A DNA stretch of 64,000 bases, from the NCBI GenBank assembly GCA_963802745.1, contig CAWDKL010000072.1:40244-104243 (forward strand). The letters run 5' to 3'. The notes under the pieces were generated by a model that searched no databases, was not told the DNA's origin, and saw only the letters and a program-made list of their open reading frames with translations. A program made the translations under genes and the position numbers. This stretch comes from JAJPKK01 sp963802745. Its GTDB lineage: Bacteria; Pseudomonadota; Alphaproteobacteria; Rhizobiales; Xanthobacteraceae. This document shows positions 28,668 through 39,100 of this stretch, piece by piece; within the stretch, counting starts at the first letter, position 1, and every line of letters starts with the position of its first letter.

Positions 28668-29606
28668 TTACGGCTCCAGCGACGCCACATAGGCGGCGAT
28701 CGCCAGCACGTCGTCGCCCGTCAGCTTGTCCACCACCGCCTTCATCAAGGCCGCCGAAGTGCCGCCGCGATCGCCGGTCTGGAAGTAGTAGATCTGGCGC
28801 GCGATGTTGCCGGGCGAGCGGCCGGCGATGTTCGGCACGTCGCCGAGACCCTTCAGGCCCGGCCCGTGGCAGATCGCGCACGGGATCGTCTTGCCGCCGC
28901 CGGAGGTGACCAGCGCTTCTCCCTTGGCGAGGCTGCCGCGCGGCACGTAGGAGATGAACCCGGAATGCGGGTCGCGCAGTTCCACCCGCTCCCAATCCTG
29001 CGGCACCTCGATGATGCGGTTGCCGATCGGCTCGGTGCCGCCGTCCGGATAGGGCAGCCGCCGTGTGCCCTTGAAATAGGTTTTTGGCACCATGTCGGCT
29101 TCCACCACCTTGGTCCAGGGGAACACCTTGAGGCCGGCGAAAAATTCGCTGGCCTCGCGCACTTGGTCCGCCGTCATCGCCTTGGCGAAGGTGTTCATGA
29201 CGGTCGCGCCCTCGCCGTGCCGGGCGCCGCTTTTGAAATCCGCCAGCTGGCGGGCCAGATAGGCCGCGGTCGTGCCCGGCAGCCGCGAATTCTCCGGATG
29301 GCCGTGGCCGGTGGGGAGATGGCAGCTGATGCAAGCCCGCACCGTGGTGCCGTTGCCGTGGGCGACCACCTGCGGCATCGGCGGATGCTCGTCCGGGAAC
29401 CAGTCCGGTGCGTCCATGCGGTCGTCGATCTGCGCCTGCGTATAGGTGCGCGTGCTGCCCGGCAACTGCTTCGGCTTGCCGTCGTCATGCACGGCCGGAA
29501 CATTTTGTTGCGGCTGGGTGGGCGGAAAGGCCCAGTCCGGACGCTCGGCGGCGAGCGCCGCCAGCGGCAGAACGCCGAGCAGAAGTGTTGGGATGATGCG
29601 CCGCAT
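28668..29606 (-). CDS. periplasmic diheme cytochrome c
   Basis: A 312-residue protein with signal peptide MRRIIPTLLLGVLPLAALA and two heme-binding motifs, CISCH (about residue 90) and CAICH (about residue 235), each followed by a cytochrome c-like fold (LARQLADFKSGARHG with a later Met; IARQIYYFQTGDRGG). It probably carries electrons to a terminal oxidase or from a dehydrogenase. GGAGG lies before the ATG at 29,606. The frame is intact. Confidence 0.92.
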   Translation of the reverse strand: MRRIIPTLLLGVLPLAALAAERPDWAFPPTQPQQNVPAVHDDGKPKQLPGSTRTYTQAQIDDRMDAPDWFPDEHPPMPQVVAHGNGTTVRACISCHLPTGHGHPENSRLPGTTAAYLARQLADFKSGARHGEGATVMNTFAKAMTADQVREASEFFAGLKVFPWTKVVEADMVPKTYFKGTRRLPYPDGGTEPIGNRIIEVPQDWERVELRDPHSGFISYVPRGSLAKGEALVTSGGGKTIPCAICHGPGLKGLGDVPNIAGRSPGNIARQIYYFQTGDRGGTSAALMKAVVDKLTGDDVLAIAAYVASLEP

Positions 29607-29850
29607 CGGGTTTCCCTCCGGGTGAGGTTGGGGTTGGTTGTGTCGGGCCGCTATAGCGGCAGGGCGATGTTTTGCCAACGGCGCGGGATGATCGACGCGT
29701 GCGTCATCCCGGCTGTAGTCCGCAAGTACGCACCGTGCGGTCGTTTCGCTATTTATAGACGGCCTTTGCAAGCTGCAGCGCAAAGGCGAATCCAAGAAAA
29801 TACGGCGCAAATGCCACGATACCTAGTTCAAGATTGTTAATTCCGCATTT

Positions 29851-30122
29851 TTTGAACGAGTTCAACCTCGGCTTGGGAAAACGCAAGCCTATCTACATCT
29901 CGTTCCCACAGGCGGTGCCGCAGATTCCCGTCATCGATCCTGAGACGTGCATTGATTTCAAGACCGGCCGTGACAAGAAGACCTGCATCGAGGCGTGTGG
30001 TGACCGTCATGCCGTGGACCGAGCAGCAGCCCAGATGGAGACCATCAAGGTGGGGTGCATCATTCTGGCCACGGGATATCGGCCCTTCGACGCTCGCAAG
30101 GTGCCCGATTACCGCTACGGCT
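29851..30122 (+). pseudogene. hdrA: internal fragment of heterodisulfide reductase subunit A
   Basis: About 90 residues typical of HdrA: NEFNLGLGKRKPIYISFPQA, then DPETCIDFKTG, KKTCIEACGDRHAVD and GCIILATGYRPFDARKV. There is no start or stop of its own. Both flanks change abruptly to unrelated sequence, and the natural continuation after YRYG is lost. I regard it as a separate piece joined into this contig. HdrA would act in cytoplasmic electron bifurcation with Fe-S clusters. Confidence 0.75.
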
Positions 30123-31177
30123 GACGAGGAGTTGGCCAAGTCGGTCTTGTATGAGACGATCTTCGCCGGCACGCCCTACGGGCACATCACCGCCGGGCAC
30201 GTCAAGAGCCTGAAGAGCATCACGCTGCACGACGTCCGGGTCTTCTACGTGCAGCATTTCACCCGGAACAACCTCGTGGTGGGTCTGGGCGGCGGGTACG
30301 ATGCTGCCTTGCTGGAGAAGCTCTGCGAGGACTTGGCGCGCTGCCGGCTGGAGGCGATTACGTCCCCAGCATGAAATCCGCGATCAAACCGCAGCCGATC
30401 CACGGCCTGCAAGTGACGATCGTCGAGAAGGACGCCCCGGCGACGGCCATCAGCATCGGTCGTACCGATCGACGTGCTCCGCGGCCAAAAGACTTTTATC
30501 CGCTGGCGGTGGCCAATTCCTGGTTCGGCGAGCATCGCCACCCCGCGAGCCATCTTTACCAGGTCATCCGCGAACTGCGGGGGCTGAACTACGGCGATTA
30601 TTCCTACATCGAGCACTTCGCCAACGGCGACTCGCTGCAATTCCCCCAGCCCAACGACGGCCGGCGGCAGCAAATCTTCGAGATCTGGCTCCGCGCCGTG
30701 CCGCACGAAGTCCGTCATTTCGTCCTCCGCGAGGCCCTCCGCGAACTGAAGCTCCTGGTCGATGGCGGGTTGGACGAGAAGAGGTTTCCACGACCAGCAA
30801 CTGCGCTGAGCAAATATGTGCTGCACTATGCCCCCACGACGATGGACCGGCTGGGCTACGCCCTGGACGACAAGTTCTACGGCATCGAGGGCAGCCACCT
30901 GGACATCTACCGGCAGCGGATGCAGGACATGAAGCCGGCAGAGGTCAACGCGGCCATTGCCAAACACCTTCAGTATAGAGACCTCCAGATCGTGATCGTG
31001 ACCAAGGACGCCCGGTCGCTGGCCGACGCCCTGGTGGCCGACGCCCCCAGCCCGATCACCTATCCGGCGCCGCGGCCGCCGGCGGTCTTGAAGGAGGACG
31101 AGGAGATCATCCGCTTCCCGCTCGGGATCAAGCGGGAGAACATCCGCATCATCCCGGTAGAGAAGGTGTTCGAGTAG
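30123..31177 (+). CDS. M16 (insulinase-like) peptidase, 5' end missing, frameshifted
   Basis: The sequence begins inside the gene at DEELAKSVLYETIFAGTPYG and continues as HITAGHVKSLKSITLHDVRV, then changes frame near 30,350 to IHGLQVTIVEKDAPATAISI, FGEHRHPASHLYQVIREL and GLNYGDYSYIEHFANG. These are M16 C-terminal-domain hallmarks. The zinc-binding HXXEH part would lie upstream and is absent. The open end coincides with the border to the HdrA fragment. Confidence 0.82.
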
Positions 31178-31191
31178 GGCGGGGATGAGTC

Positions 31192-31311
31192 TCCTCTCCC
31201 TCCGGGAGAGGGTTAGGGTGAGGGCTTTGGATCGAGAGGTGCGTTGCCCCGCTTGTACGTTTCGCCACCCGCCCTCACCCCCTGCCCCTCTCCCAAAGGG
31301 AGAGGGGAGAT
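31192..31311. repeat. two palindromic CCCTCACCC/CCCTCTCCC repeats
   Basis: Copies at 31,192-31,225 and 31,271-31,311 face each other between the M16 and rlmI genes. Each has a hairpin of CTCTCCC and GGGAGAG with an outward GGGTGAGGGC arm. They are part of a family repeated at 39,951, 48,551, 48,934, 50,812, 52,927 and 53,006. Confidence 0.75.
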
Positions 31312-31316
31312 CGCGC

Positions 31317-32655
31317 TTACCCCAGGCGCATCCACACCGCCTTGAGATACTCGCTCTCCGGGACGCTGGAGGCGACGGGGTGATCGGCCGCGGCGCCGGT
31401 GCGGGCCAGGATCTGCATCGGCCGCGGACCGTGCCGCTCGGAGGCCGCGGCGGTGGCCGGAGAGACCAGCGGCCCGGCCTGGTAGGCGGCCGAACAGAGC
31501 AGGCCGAGGAAGTCCGGCTCCTTCACCAGGCCCGAGCAACAGCAACTCAGCATCAGCCCGCCAGGCCGCACCAGCCGCATCGCCAGCCGATTCAGATCGA
31601 AGTGTTTTCTTGTGCCATCTTCCAATTCGCGCGCGGGAGCGGACGAGCTTGGGCGGATCGAGCACGACCACGTCGAATTGCCGCCCCAGGGCGATCATTT
31701 CCCGCATGTACGTGAAGGCGTCGGCCTGGACGAAGCGGGCGCGGACATGATTGAGATTGGCATTCTCGCGGGCGATCCGCAGCGGCTCCTCGTCGAGGTC
31801 CACGCCGGTCGCCTCGGCAGCCTTGCCCAGCCGCATCGCCTGCACGGCGAAGCCGCCGGTATAGCAGCAGAGGTCCAAGACGGTGCGGCCGACGGAGAAT
31901 TCGGCCAGCCGGCGGCGGTTCTCCCGCTGGTCGCAGAAGAAGCCCGTCTTGTGCCCCCCGGCGAAACGCACGCGGAACCGCGTGCCGTGCTCGTGGATCG
32001 TCACCTGCTCGGGAAGCTCCGGCGAGGCGATTTCCGGCGGCTCTTGCCCCTCCTGGCTGAGGAACTGCGGGCTGCCGCGCACGAGCACGTGCCGCGTGTT
32101 GCACATCGCGGCCAGCCGGGCCAGCAGTGCCTCGGCACGCTGATACATCCCCAGCGTGAAGACCTCCGCGGAGAGCACCTCGCCGAAGCGATCGACCACC
32201 AGGCCCGGCAGCCCGTCGGCCTCGGCATGGATCAGCCGGTAGGCGTCCGCGACCTCGTCCAGCCGCAGCAACCCCCGGCGGAGCCCCACCGCCTGCTCCA
32301 GGCGCTCCTGCCAGCGGGCATCGTCGGGCAACTCGTCGCCTTGGAACAACATGCGGACGGCGATCTCGCTGCGGGGATTGTAAAGGCCATAGCCGAGCAA
32401 TTTCCCCTCAGGGCCGTAGACCGCCACCAGGTCGCCGGCCTTGGCGCGCTCGACCTTGTCGATCCGCTTGCGGTAGATGGCCGGGTGGCGCGGAACGAAG
32501 CCGACGCGGACGGCCGGGATGGGGGCCGCCGGGTCGGGAGCCACGGCCCGCTGCCGCAGCGCCCCGTGTGCCACGGGCATCTTGCCCGTGTTGTGCTCCG
32601 GCACGGGCGGGACGCCCGTGGCACGCGGCGATTCGGCGAGGCGTTTACGTTTCAT
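31317..32655 (-). CDS. rlmI: RlmI-type 23S rRNA m5C methyltransferase, frameshifted
   Basis: A class I SAM methyltransferase of the RlmI/RlmKL-C type that methylates cytosine 1962 of 23S rRNA. A PUA-like N-terminus (VRVGFVPRHPAIYRKRIDKV) leads to the motifs HEHGTRFRVRFAGGHKTGFF, VLDLCCYTGGFAVQA (motif I), DVVVLDPPKL (IV) and LSCCCSGLV (catalytic Cys VI). One base near 31,625 must be removed to join VRSRAR to EDGTRKHFDLNRLA. The N-terminal 50 residues include the translated repeat listed at 32,568. The start overlaps the DUF4190 gene stop (ATGA). Confidence 0.87.
32568..32624. repeat. dispersed double palindrome inside the rlmI coding frame
   Basis: The palindromes GTGCCACGGGCATCTTGCCC/GTG and CACGGGCGGGACGCCCGTGG lie back to back. 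They read as RATGVPPVPEHNTGKMPVAH in RlmI. This repeat type is frequent in planctomycetes, usually between genes. Confidence 0.7.
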
Positions 32656-33011
32656 CGGGCCCAGCCGCCAAGGAACAGGTTGGCAGCTCCCGGGAAGCCG
32701 TGGAACGGCGGCACCGGTGGCCTGCTGGGCTCCATGAATAGGGCCAAGCTAATGAACGCGACGATAGCCAGCAAACAGATAACCAGAAGCAGGTACCCGA
32801 TAATCAAGCCCGCCAGGGCCAGCCCGTCTCCCTCCATGCCGGGATTTTTCCGAATCTCCCGCCTGGCGAGGTGCCCGCAGATGATCCCGCCCAGAGACAG
32901 GGGCCAAAAGCCGAAGCTGACGCAACTGAGCACCAGGGAAACGATCGCCAAGCTACAAGTTCGCCGTGGGGCGAAGGGATACTGTTGTGGGTTGTTGCCG
33001 GCGGTACTCAT
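32652..33011 (-). CDS. DUF4190 small membrane protein
   Basis: A 119-residue protein with two or three hydrophobic segments and the DUF4190 pattern CSLAIVSLVLSCVSFGFWPL, GGIICGHLARREIRKNPG and GDGLALAGLIIGYLLL. The frame is intact. The N-terminus is cytoplasmic and polar (MSTAGNNPQQYP). Its stop overlaps the rlmI start, so the two are translationally coupled. Role unknown. Confidence 0.8.
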   Translation of the reverse strand: MSTAGNNPQQYPFAPRRTCSLAIVSLVLSCVSFGFWPLSLGGIICGHLARREIRKNPGMEGDGLALAGLIIGYLLLVICLLAIVAFISLALFMEPSRPPVPPFHGFPGAANLFLGGWAR

Positions 33012-33172
33012 GTTTTTCTCCTCGACGGGAAACCATGGGGTGCGTCAGATTGGACCATCGCCAGCCTAGCAGAAATGGGAAGGTTGTCAACCGTCCCGGT
33101 CGCAGGAAGAAACCCCGGTTGACGCTGCCGCCGCAAGCCACGATAATGTCGCTTTCCGACACCGTATCACAA

Positions 33173-33216
33173 GGGGACAGTCCCATTTTCGTCGGACGAA
33201 AATTGGGACAGTCCCC
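33173..33216. repeat. perfect inverted repeat GGGGACAGTCCC type
   Basis: Arms GGGGACAGTCCCATTTTCGTC and GGACGAAAATTGGGACAGTC/CCC pair almost fully, with one extra base. It lies just 17 bases before the lysC start, so it could affect lysC expression. Related to a planctomycete dispersed repeat. Confidence 0.7.
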
Positions 33217-33232
33217 AACCTTTAGTCCTGCC

Positions 33233-35017
33233 ATGCCCATCATCGTGCAAAAGTTCGGCGGTTCCAGCGTGGCCGACAGCCAGAAGATCCTGGCGGCGGC
33301 CCGCAAGGCGATTCGTGCCCAAAAGGAAGGAAACCAGGTCGTCGTGGTCGTCAGCGCCATGGGCGACAACACCGACCTGCTGATCGGCCTGGCCAAGCAG
33401 ATCACCGACCAGCCGCCGGCGCGGGAAATGGACATGCTGCTCTCGACCGGCGAGCAGGTGAGCGTGGCCCTGATGGCGATGGCCATCCATTCGCTGGGGC
33501 ACAAGGCGATCAGCATGACCGGCGCGCAGATCGGCATCGTGACCGACAGCACGCACACCAAGGCCCGCATCCAGCTCGATCTCGACCGACCGCATCCGCC
33601 GCGCCCTGGACGAGGGGAAGATCGTCATCGCCGCCGGGTTTCAGGGGATCGACGAGGCCTTCAACATCACCACGCTGGGCCGCGGCGGCAGCGACACCAC
33701 GGCGGTGGCCCTGGCCGCGGTGCTGGGGGCCGAAGCGTGCGAGATCTATACCGACGTGGACGGCGTCTACACGACCGACCCGCGGATGGTGCCCGAGGCC
33801 CGCAAGATGAGCCAGATCAGCTACGACGAGATGCTGGAGCTGGCCACGCGCGGGGGCGGGCGTGATGCACAACCGCTCCATCGAGTTCGCCAAGAAGTTC
33901 GCCGTGCCGGTCCACGTCCGCAGCAGTTTCAGCGACAACCCCGGCACGATGATCGTGGCCGAGCCGGAGATCGCCGGGCAGGCGGTGTGCGGGGCGGCGA
34001 TGATCAAGAACGAGGCCCGCGTGACCGTGTCGCGGCGTGCCCGACCGGCCGGGCGCGGCGATGACGATCTTCTCCAAGATCGCCGCCAAGAACATCGCCA
34101 TGGACATGATCGTGCAGAACGTGGCCGACGACGGCCGCGCCGACATCTCCTTCACCGTGGTCCGCGACGAGCTGCCGGCCACGCTCAAGGCCGTGGAGGA
34201 GGCGTCAAGGAGCTGGGGGCCGAGGGCTACACCTACGACGACGAGCGTGTCGAAGATTTCGATCGTGGGCCTGGGCATGGCCACGCAGACCGGCGTGGCC
34301 GAGCGCGATGTTCCGCGCCCTGGCCGAGCGGGGGCATCAACATCATCATGATCACCACCAGCGAGATCAAGATCTCGGTGCTGGTGGCGCGGGAGTACGC
34401 CCTGGAGGCCCTGCGCACGGTGCACGAGGCATTCGCGCTGGAGAAGGAGCCCCGACGGCGCCGCCCGCGGCGACGCCGGCGGCGCGGCCCGGCGCGACGG
34501 CAATTCGCCACGAAATCGTGCGCCCGCATGGAAAAAATGGAGGAACTTGATCATCGAGGACATCAGCCTCGACGAATCGCAGGCCCGGCGTGACCGTGCT
34601 CGGGCCTGCCCGACATCCCCGGGCTGGCCGCCCAGGTGTTCGACGAGATCGCCGAGGCGGGGATCGTCGTCGACATGATCGTGCAGAGCGTGGGCCGGCA
34701 GGGGCACGCCAACATCTCCTTCACCGTCCCCCAGGCGGAACTTGCCAAGAGCGCTCCGCGTCGCGGCCGAGCAGGCCGAGACGCTGGGCTGCCCGCCGCC
34801 GCAGCATTGCCCGCAGGTGGCCAAGCTCTCCGTCTTCGGCGTGGGCATGAAGAGCCACACCAACGTCGCCAGCCGCATGTTCCAGTCGCTGGCCGCCGAG
34901 GGCATCAACGTCGATCTGATCAGCACCACCGAGGTCCGCATCAACGTGATGGTCGACGGGCGTTACGGCCAGCGGCGAGGCGCGCTGCTGAAGGAATTCG
35001 CGGACGCGATGGGCTAG
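33233..35017 (+). CDS. lysC: aspartate kinase with four ACT domains, multiply frameshifted
   Basis: Catalyses ATP-dependent phosphorylation of aspartate, the first step to lysine, threonine and methionine. The kinase domain is clear: MPIIVQKFGGSSVAD, VVVVSAMGDNTDLLI, LLSTGEQVSVALMAMA, TTLGRGGSDTTAVALAA and EIYTDVDGVYTTDPR. Two pairs of ACT domains follow, one near PDRPGAAMTIFSKIAAKNI and LAERGHQHH, and the other near PDIPGLAAQVFDEIAEAGIV and KSHTNVASRMFQSLAAEGIN. At least seven single-base shifts break the gene, so the protein is reconstructed. The doubled ACT region resembles planctomycete aspartokinases. Confidence 0.88.
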
Positions 35018-35024
35018 CGGAAAA

Positions 35025-35143
35025 GCGAGCCGCGGGGTTTATCCCCGCGGTTACGGTGCGCTGAAGAAACGCCCGTTTCCCGCCGATCTTCTTTCCCCGT
35101 CGGGTGGCGCCGCCAATCCGCCGGGATAAACCCGGCGGCTCGC
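35025..35143. repeat. GCCGCGGGGTTTATCCCCGCGG family repeats
   Basis: Two palindromes, GCCGCGGGGTTTATCCCCGC and CCGCCGGGATAAACCCGGCGG, facing each other between lysC and the nuclease gene. The same family recurs at 63,880. Confidence 0.7.
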
Positions 35144-35155
35144 CCGCCCTCCGCC

Positions 35156-35560
35156 TTATTCTCCCAGCACGTCGTTGAGCACGTCCTCGTTGACGTAGAT
35201 CGGCAGCGGCGGATTGCAGGTGACCGCCACGGCGATGGCGTCGGAGGGCCGGGCGTCGATCTCGACTAGCTCGCCCTGGTGGCGGACGCGCAAACGGGCG
35301 AAGTAGGTGTGCTCCTTCAACTCGCTGATGATCACGTCCTGCAGCTCCGCCCCCAGGTTCTCCACCACGTTGACGATCAGGTCGTGGGTCAACGGGCGCG
35401 GCGACTTCTTGCCCATCACGCGGCTTTCGATGCTGGCCGCCTCGAAGAGCCCGATGAGGATGGGGAAGGTCCGCTGGCCGCCCACCTCCTTCAGGTAGAT
35501 GACCTGCTGTTCGTCCCGCTCACTGATAATGATTCGCGACAATTCCATCGCGACAGGCAT
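35156..35560 (-). CDS. bifunctional nuclease family protein (DUF151)
   Basis: A 134-residue protein matching the DUF151/BFN domain: VIYLKEVGGQRTFPILIGLF, EAASIESRVMGKKSPRPLTH, DLIVNVVENLGAELQDVII and IDARPSDAIAVAVTCNPPLP. The plant member has DNase and RNase activity. The bacterial role is not settled. I chose the ATG at 35,560, where the family starts. An upstream in-frame start would add 20 residues. Confidence 0.87.
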   Translation of the reverse strand: MPVAMELSRIIISERDEQQVIYLKEVGGQRTFPILIGLFEAASIESRVMGKKSPRPLTHDLIVNVVENLGAELQDVIISELKEHTYFARLRVRHQGELVEIDARPSDAIAVAVTCNPPLPIYVNEDVLNDVLGE

Positions 35561-35757
35561 GGTCGTATCCTTGCGCACGAGCCTCGGCTGCGGGGGGAGG
35601 CCCACGGACCGCCCCGACACGCTTCATTATAGGCCCGGACGTTTGGGTATGGCTAGTGGGGCCATACGCCCGAAACACGAGAAATGCTATAATTGGTCTG
35701 TCTTGTGGCATCCGGTCGCAGTTGTAGAGCCCCACCAGAACTGCTGAGGAACCCGCC

Positions 35758-36074
35758 ATGCGATTCGTCAGCGCTCGTGAATTCCGCGGCAACTTGGCCG
35801 AGGTCTGGCGTCGGCTGGCCGAGGAGCATGACATCGTCATTACCTCCAATGGGAAACCGGTAGCCATTCTGTCGGCGGTTTCTCCCGACGACCTGGAGGA
35901 GTCGCTTGCGGCGCTGCGGCGGCGCGGGCGATCATGGCCGTGGAGGCCGTGCAGCAGCAGTCCGTGGTTGCCGGGCGGCATCGCCTGGCTGCCAAGGATG
36001 TCGCCAAAGAAATCGCTGTTGCCCGTAAAGGCTCCGGGCGATTGGGGTCATACCGTAGCGGTAGGAGGCGGTGA
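35758..36074 (+). CDS. Phd/YefM-type antitoxin, frameshifted
   Basis: The N-terminus is Phd-like: MRFVSAREFRGNLAEVWRRL, then EEHDIVITSNGKPVAILSAV. After LEESLAALRR the frame changes near 35,925, continuing as RAIMAVEAVQQQS and HRLAAKDVAKEIAVARKGSG, the toxin-binding tail. A new ATG overlaps the stop (TGATG at 36,072), where a toxin gene would be expected. After about ten residues that frame enters the repeat at 36,088 and no toxin is readable. Confidence 0.75.
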
Positions 36075-36087
36075 TGTCGCGTGAGGT

Positions 36088-36158
36088 GCCACTGCTGGCT
36101 TGTCCGGTAGTGCTACACCCCGTGGTGGTTCGCCACTGCTGGACAAGCCAGCAGCGGC
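36088..36158. repeat. palindromic repeat CACTGCTGGCTTGTCC
   Basis: Arms CCACTGCTGGCTTGTCC and GGACAAGCCAGCAGCGGC enclose about 35 bases containing GTGGTGGTTCGCCAC. It lies where a toxin gene would follow the Phd-type antitoxin and just before the valS stop on the other strand. Confidence 0.65.
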
Positions 36159-36167
36159 GCCTGCGCG

Positions 36168-39100
36168 TCAGCGGCCGGCTGATTTCGCCGCGGCCAGGCG
36201 CTCGAGAAACGCGGCCACGGCGGCGCGCTGACTTTCAAGGTCCGCGAGGCCGTCACGCTCGGCCTGGACCACGGCGGGCGGGGCCCGGTCGACAAAGCTC
36301 TTGTTCTCCAGCTTCTTCCGCTTCGCGGCGATCAGGCCGTCCAGCTTCGCCAGGTCCTGCTGCTTCCGCTGCCGCTCGGCCGCCACGTCGATGAGGTCGG
36401 ATAGATCGACGAAGATTTCCATGCCGGGCAGGGCCACGTCGGCGCTCAGGGGCGGGGCCTGCACGTCCGGGCCCCAGGCGATCGGCCGGGCGGCCGCCAT
36501 CGAGGCGAAGTAGGGCTCCATCGGCCGCAAGAGGGCCGCCGTCGGCTCGTCGCAGCGGACGGCGAAGGCGATCTGCGTCCGGGGCGGCACGTTCTGCCGG
36601 CCGCGAATGTCGCGGACCGCCCGCAGAACCTCCTGGAAACGGCCGAACTGGGCCTCGATCCGCTCGTCGCGGCCCACGGCGTCGCACTCGGGCCAGGGCG
36701 CGATCATGATGCTCTCGGCCGCCGGCTCGACCGCGTCGATACCCCGCCGCGGGGCGATGGCCGCCAAAAGCTGCCAGACCTCCTCGGTCACAAACGGTGT
36801 CATCGGGTGCAAGAGCCGCAGCAGCGTGTCGAGCACGTGGGCCAAGACCCGCTGCGCCGTGGGCCGGCTGGAAGGCTCGCCGAGCCGGGCCTTGACCATC
36901 TCCACGTAGAAACTGCAAAATTCGTCCCAGGCGAAGCCGTAGAGCACCCGCGCGGCGTCGGCATAGCGATACTCGTCCAACGCGGCGGTCGCCTCGTGGG
37001 CCACCGTGGCCAGCCGGCTGAGTATCCAGCGGTCCTCGACCGTCAGCTCCGCGTCGGCCACGACGCCGGGCGTGTAACCTTCCAGGTTCATCAGCGAGAA
37101 CCGCGAGGCGTTCCAGAGCTTGTTGCAGAAATTCCGCGCCAGCTCGAAGCGGTCGCTCACCACGGCCCCGCGGGGCAGGGCCTTGTCGGCCGGCTTTTCG
37201 GCCCATTGCGTGGAGAACTCCTTGCCGCACTTCGGGCACTTGATCCGCGGCCGCACACGGTTCTCCTTCGTCTGCTCGATAGCGCCTGGCAGTGCGGACA
37301 CTCGAACTCGACCGGCATGCGAATGTCCTGCGTCTCCGTGGTCAGGTAGGCCAGGCCGAAGCGGAGCGAATCGGCGCCGAACTTCTCCATCACGTCCACC
37401 GGGTCCACGCCGTTGCCCTTCGACTTCGACATGCCTTCGCCGTACCCGTCGAGGATTTTCGGGTGGATGAAGACGTCGTGGAAGGGGATGTCGTGGGCGT
37501 TGTAGAGGCCGGTGAGCACCATCCGCGCCACCCAAAGCGTGATGATGTCGCGGCTGGTAATGAGCACGCTGGTGGGATAGTAATACTTCAGTTCCGGCGT
37601 CTGGTCCGGCCAGCCGAGCGTCGAGTGCGGCCAGAGGGCCGAACTGAACCAGGTGTCCAGGACGTCCTGCTCGCGGACCGTGCGATGCCCCGGCACGGCG
37701 TCGTCGGTAAGGTCCGCCTCCTCGGCGCAGATGAGCCACTGCCCGTAGTGCTCGTCGCGCTGCCAGACAACGTCCTTGCGGGCGGCGAAGGCCCGCTCTA
37801 GATCGGCCTCGGTGGCCGTCTTGCAATACCAGATGGGAATCTGGTGTCCCCACCAGAGCTGCCGGCTGATGGGCCAGTCGCGTTTCTCGCTGAGCCAATC
37901 GACGTAGCCCTTCGTGTAGCGCTCGGGGATGATCTTCACGCGGCCGTCGGCCACGGCGTCGATCGCGGTCTGGGCGAGTCGCTCCATCTTGACGAACCAC
38001 TGATCGGTCAAGAGCGGCTCGATGGGCGTCTTCGAGCGGTCGCTATGGGCCAGGTCGATCTCGCGGTCCTCGACCTTGACCACCAGGCCGAGTTTTTCCA
38101 GGTCGGCGACGACGTTTTCGCGAGCCACAAGCACCGTCTGGCCGCGATACGCCTGTGGAACCTCGTCGCTGAGCGTGCCGTCGAGGTTGAGGATATTGAC
38201 CATCGGCAGGTTCTTGCCGCAGGCCGACTTCATAGTCGTTGGGGTCGTGGGCCGGGGTGATCTTGACGCAGCCCGGTGCCCAACTCGGGCTTCGCCCAAA
38301 CGTCGGCCACCAGCGGAATCTCGCGGCCGGCCAAGGGCAACCGGAGCTTGCGGCCGGCCAGGGCCATGTCGCGGAGCTTGAGCAACTGCGGCAGCATCGT
38401 CTGGCGGCGCTGGCGGACGTCGTCTAGTTCGGCCTGGAGTTCGGGCTTCTGCTTGGCCGGCGCGGCGGCCAGCCGGGCCTCCAACTCGGCCTCGGCCTTG
38501 TCCAGTGCCGCCGCCGGATCGGGATGGACCGCCACCGCCGTGTCGCCCAGCATCGTCTCCGGCCGCGTGGTGGCGATGGTCACGTGCGTGGGCTCGCCGG
38601 GCCGCGGGATCGACCACCGGATAGTTGAAGTACCAGAAATGTCCCGCCACCGCCTCGTGAAAGACCTCGTCGTCGCTGACGGCCGTCTGCAGCATCGTGT
38701 CCCAATTGACCAGCCGCTTGCCGCGGTAGATCAGGCCGTCGCGGAAGAGGCGGAAGAACGTGTGCCGGACCGCCCGGGCGCAGACCGCGTCGAGCGTGAA
38801 GCGGCGTCCGCTGCCAGTCGCAGCTACAGCCCATCTGCTTGAGTTGGCCGAGGATGCGGGTTTCGTAGTCGTTCTTCCACTGCCAAATGCTTGGCGACCA
38901 GGCCGTCGCGGCCGAGTGCGTGGCGGCTGAGTTTTTCCTCGGCCAGCAGGCGCCGCTCGACCACCGCCTGGGTGGCGATGCCCGCATGGTCGGTCCCAGG
39001 CAGCCAGAGCGTCTCGAATCCTTGCATCCGTTTCTGGCGGATGAGGATGTCCTGGAGCGTGTTGTTCAGGGCGTGGCCGAGGTGCAGGGCCCCGGTCACG

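Noticed and set aside
29600..30400. Natural horizontal transfer as the cause of the phylum change
   Set aside because: No integrase, tRNA or direct repeats at the border, both border genes are cut, and the right side carries a core housekeeping set. A misjoin is simpler.
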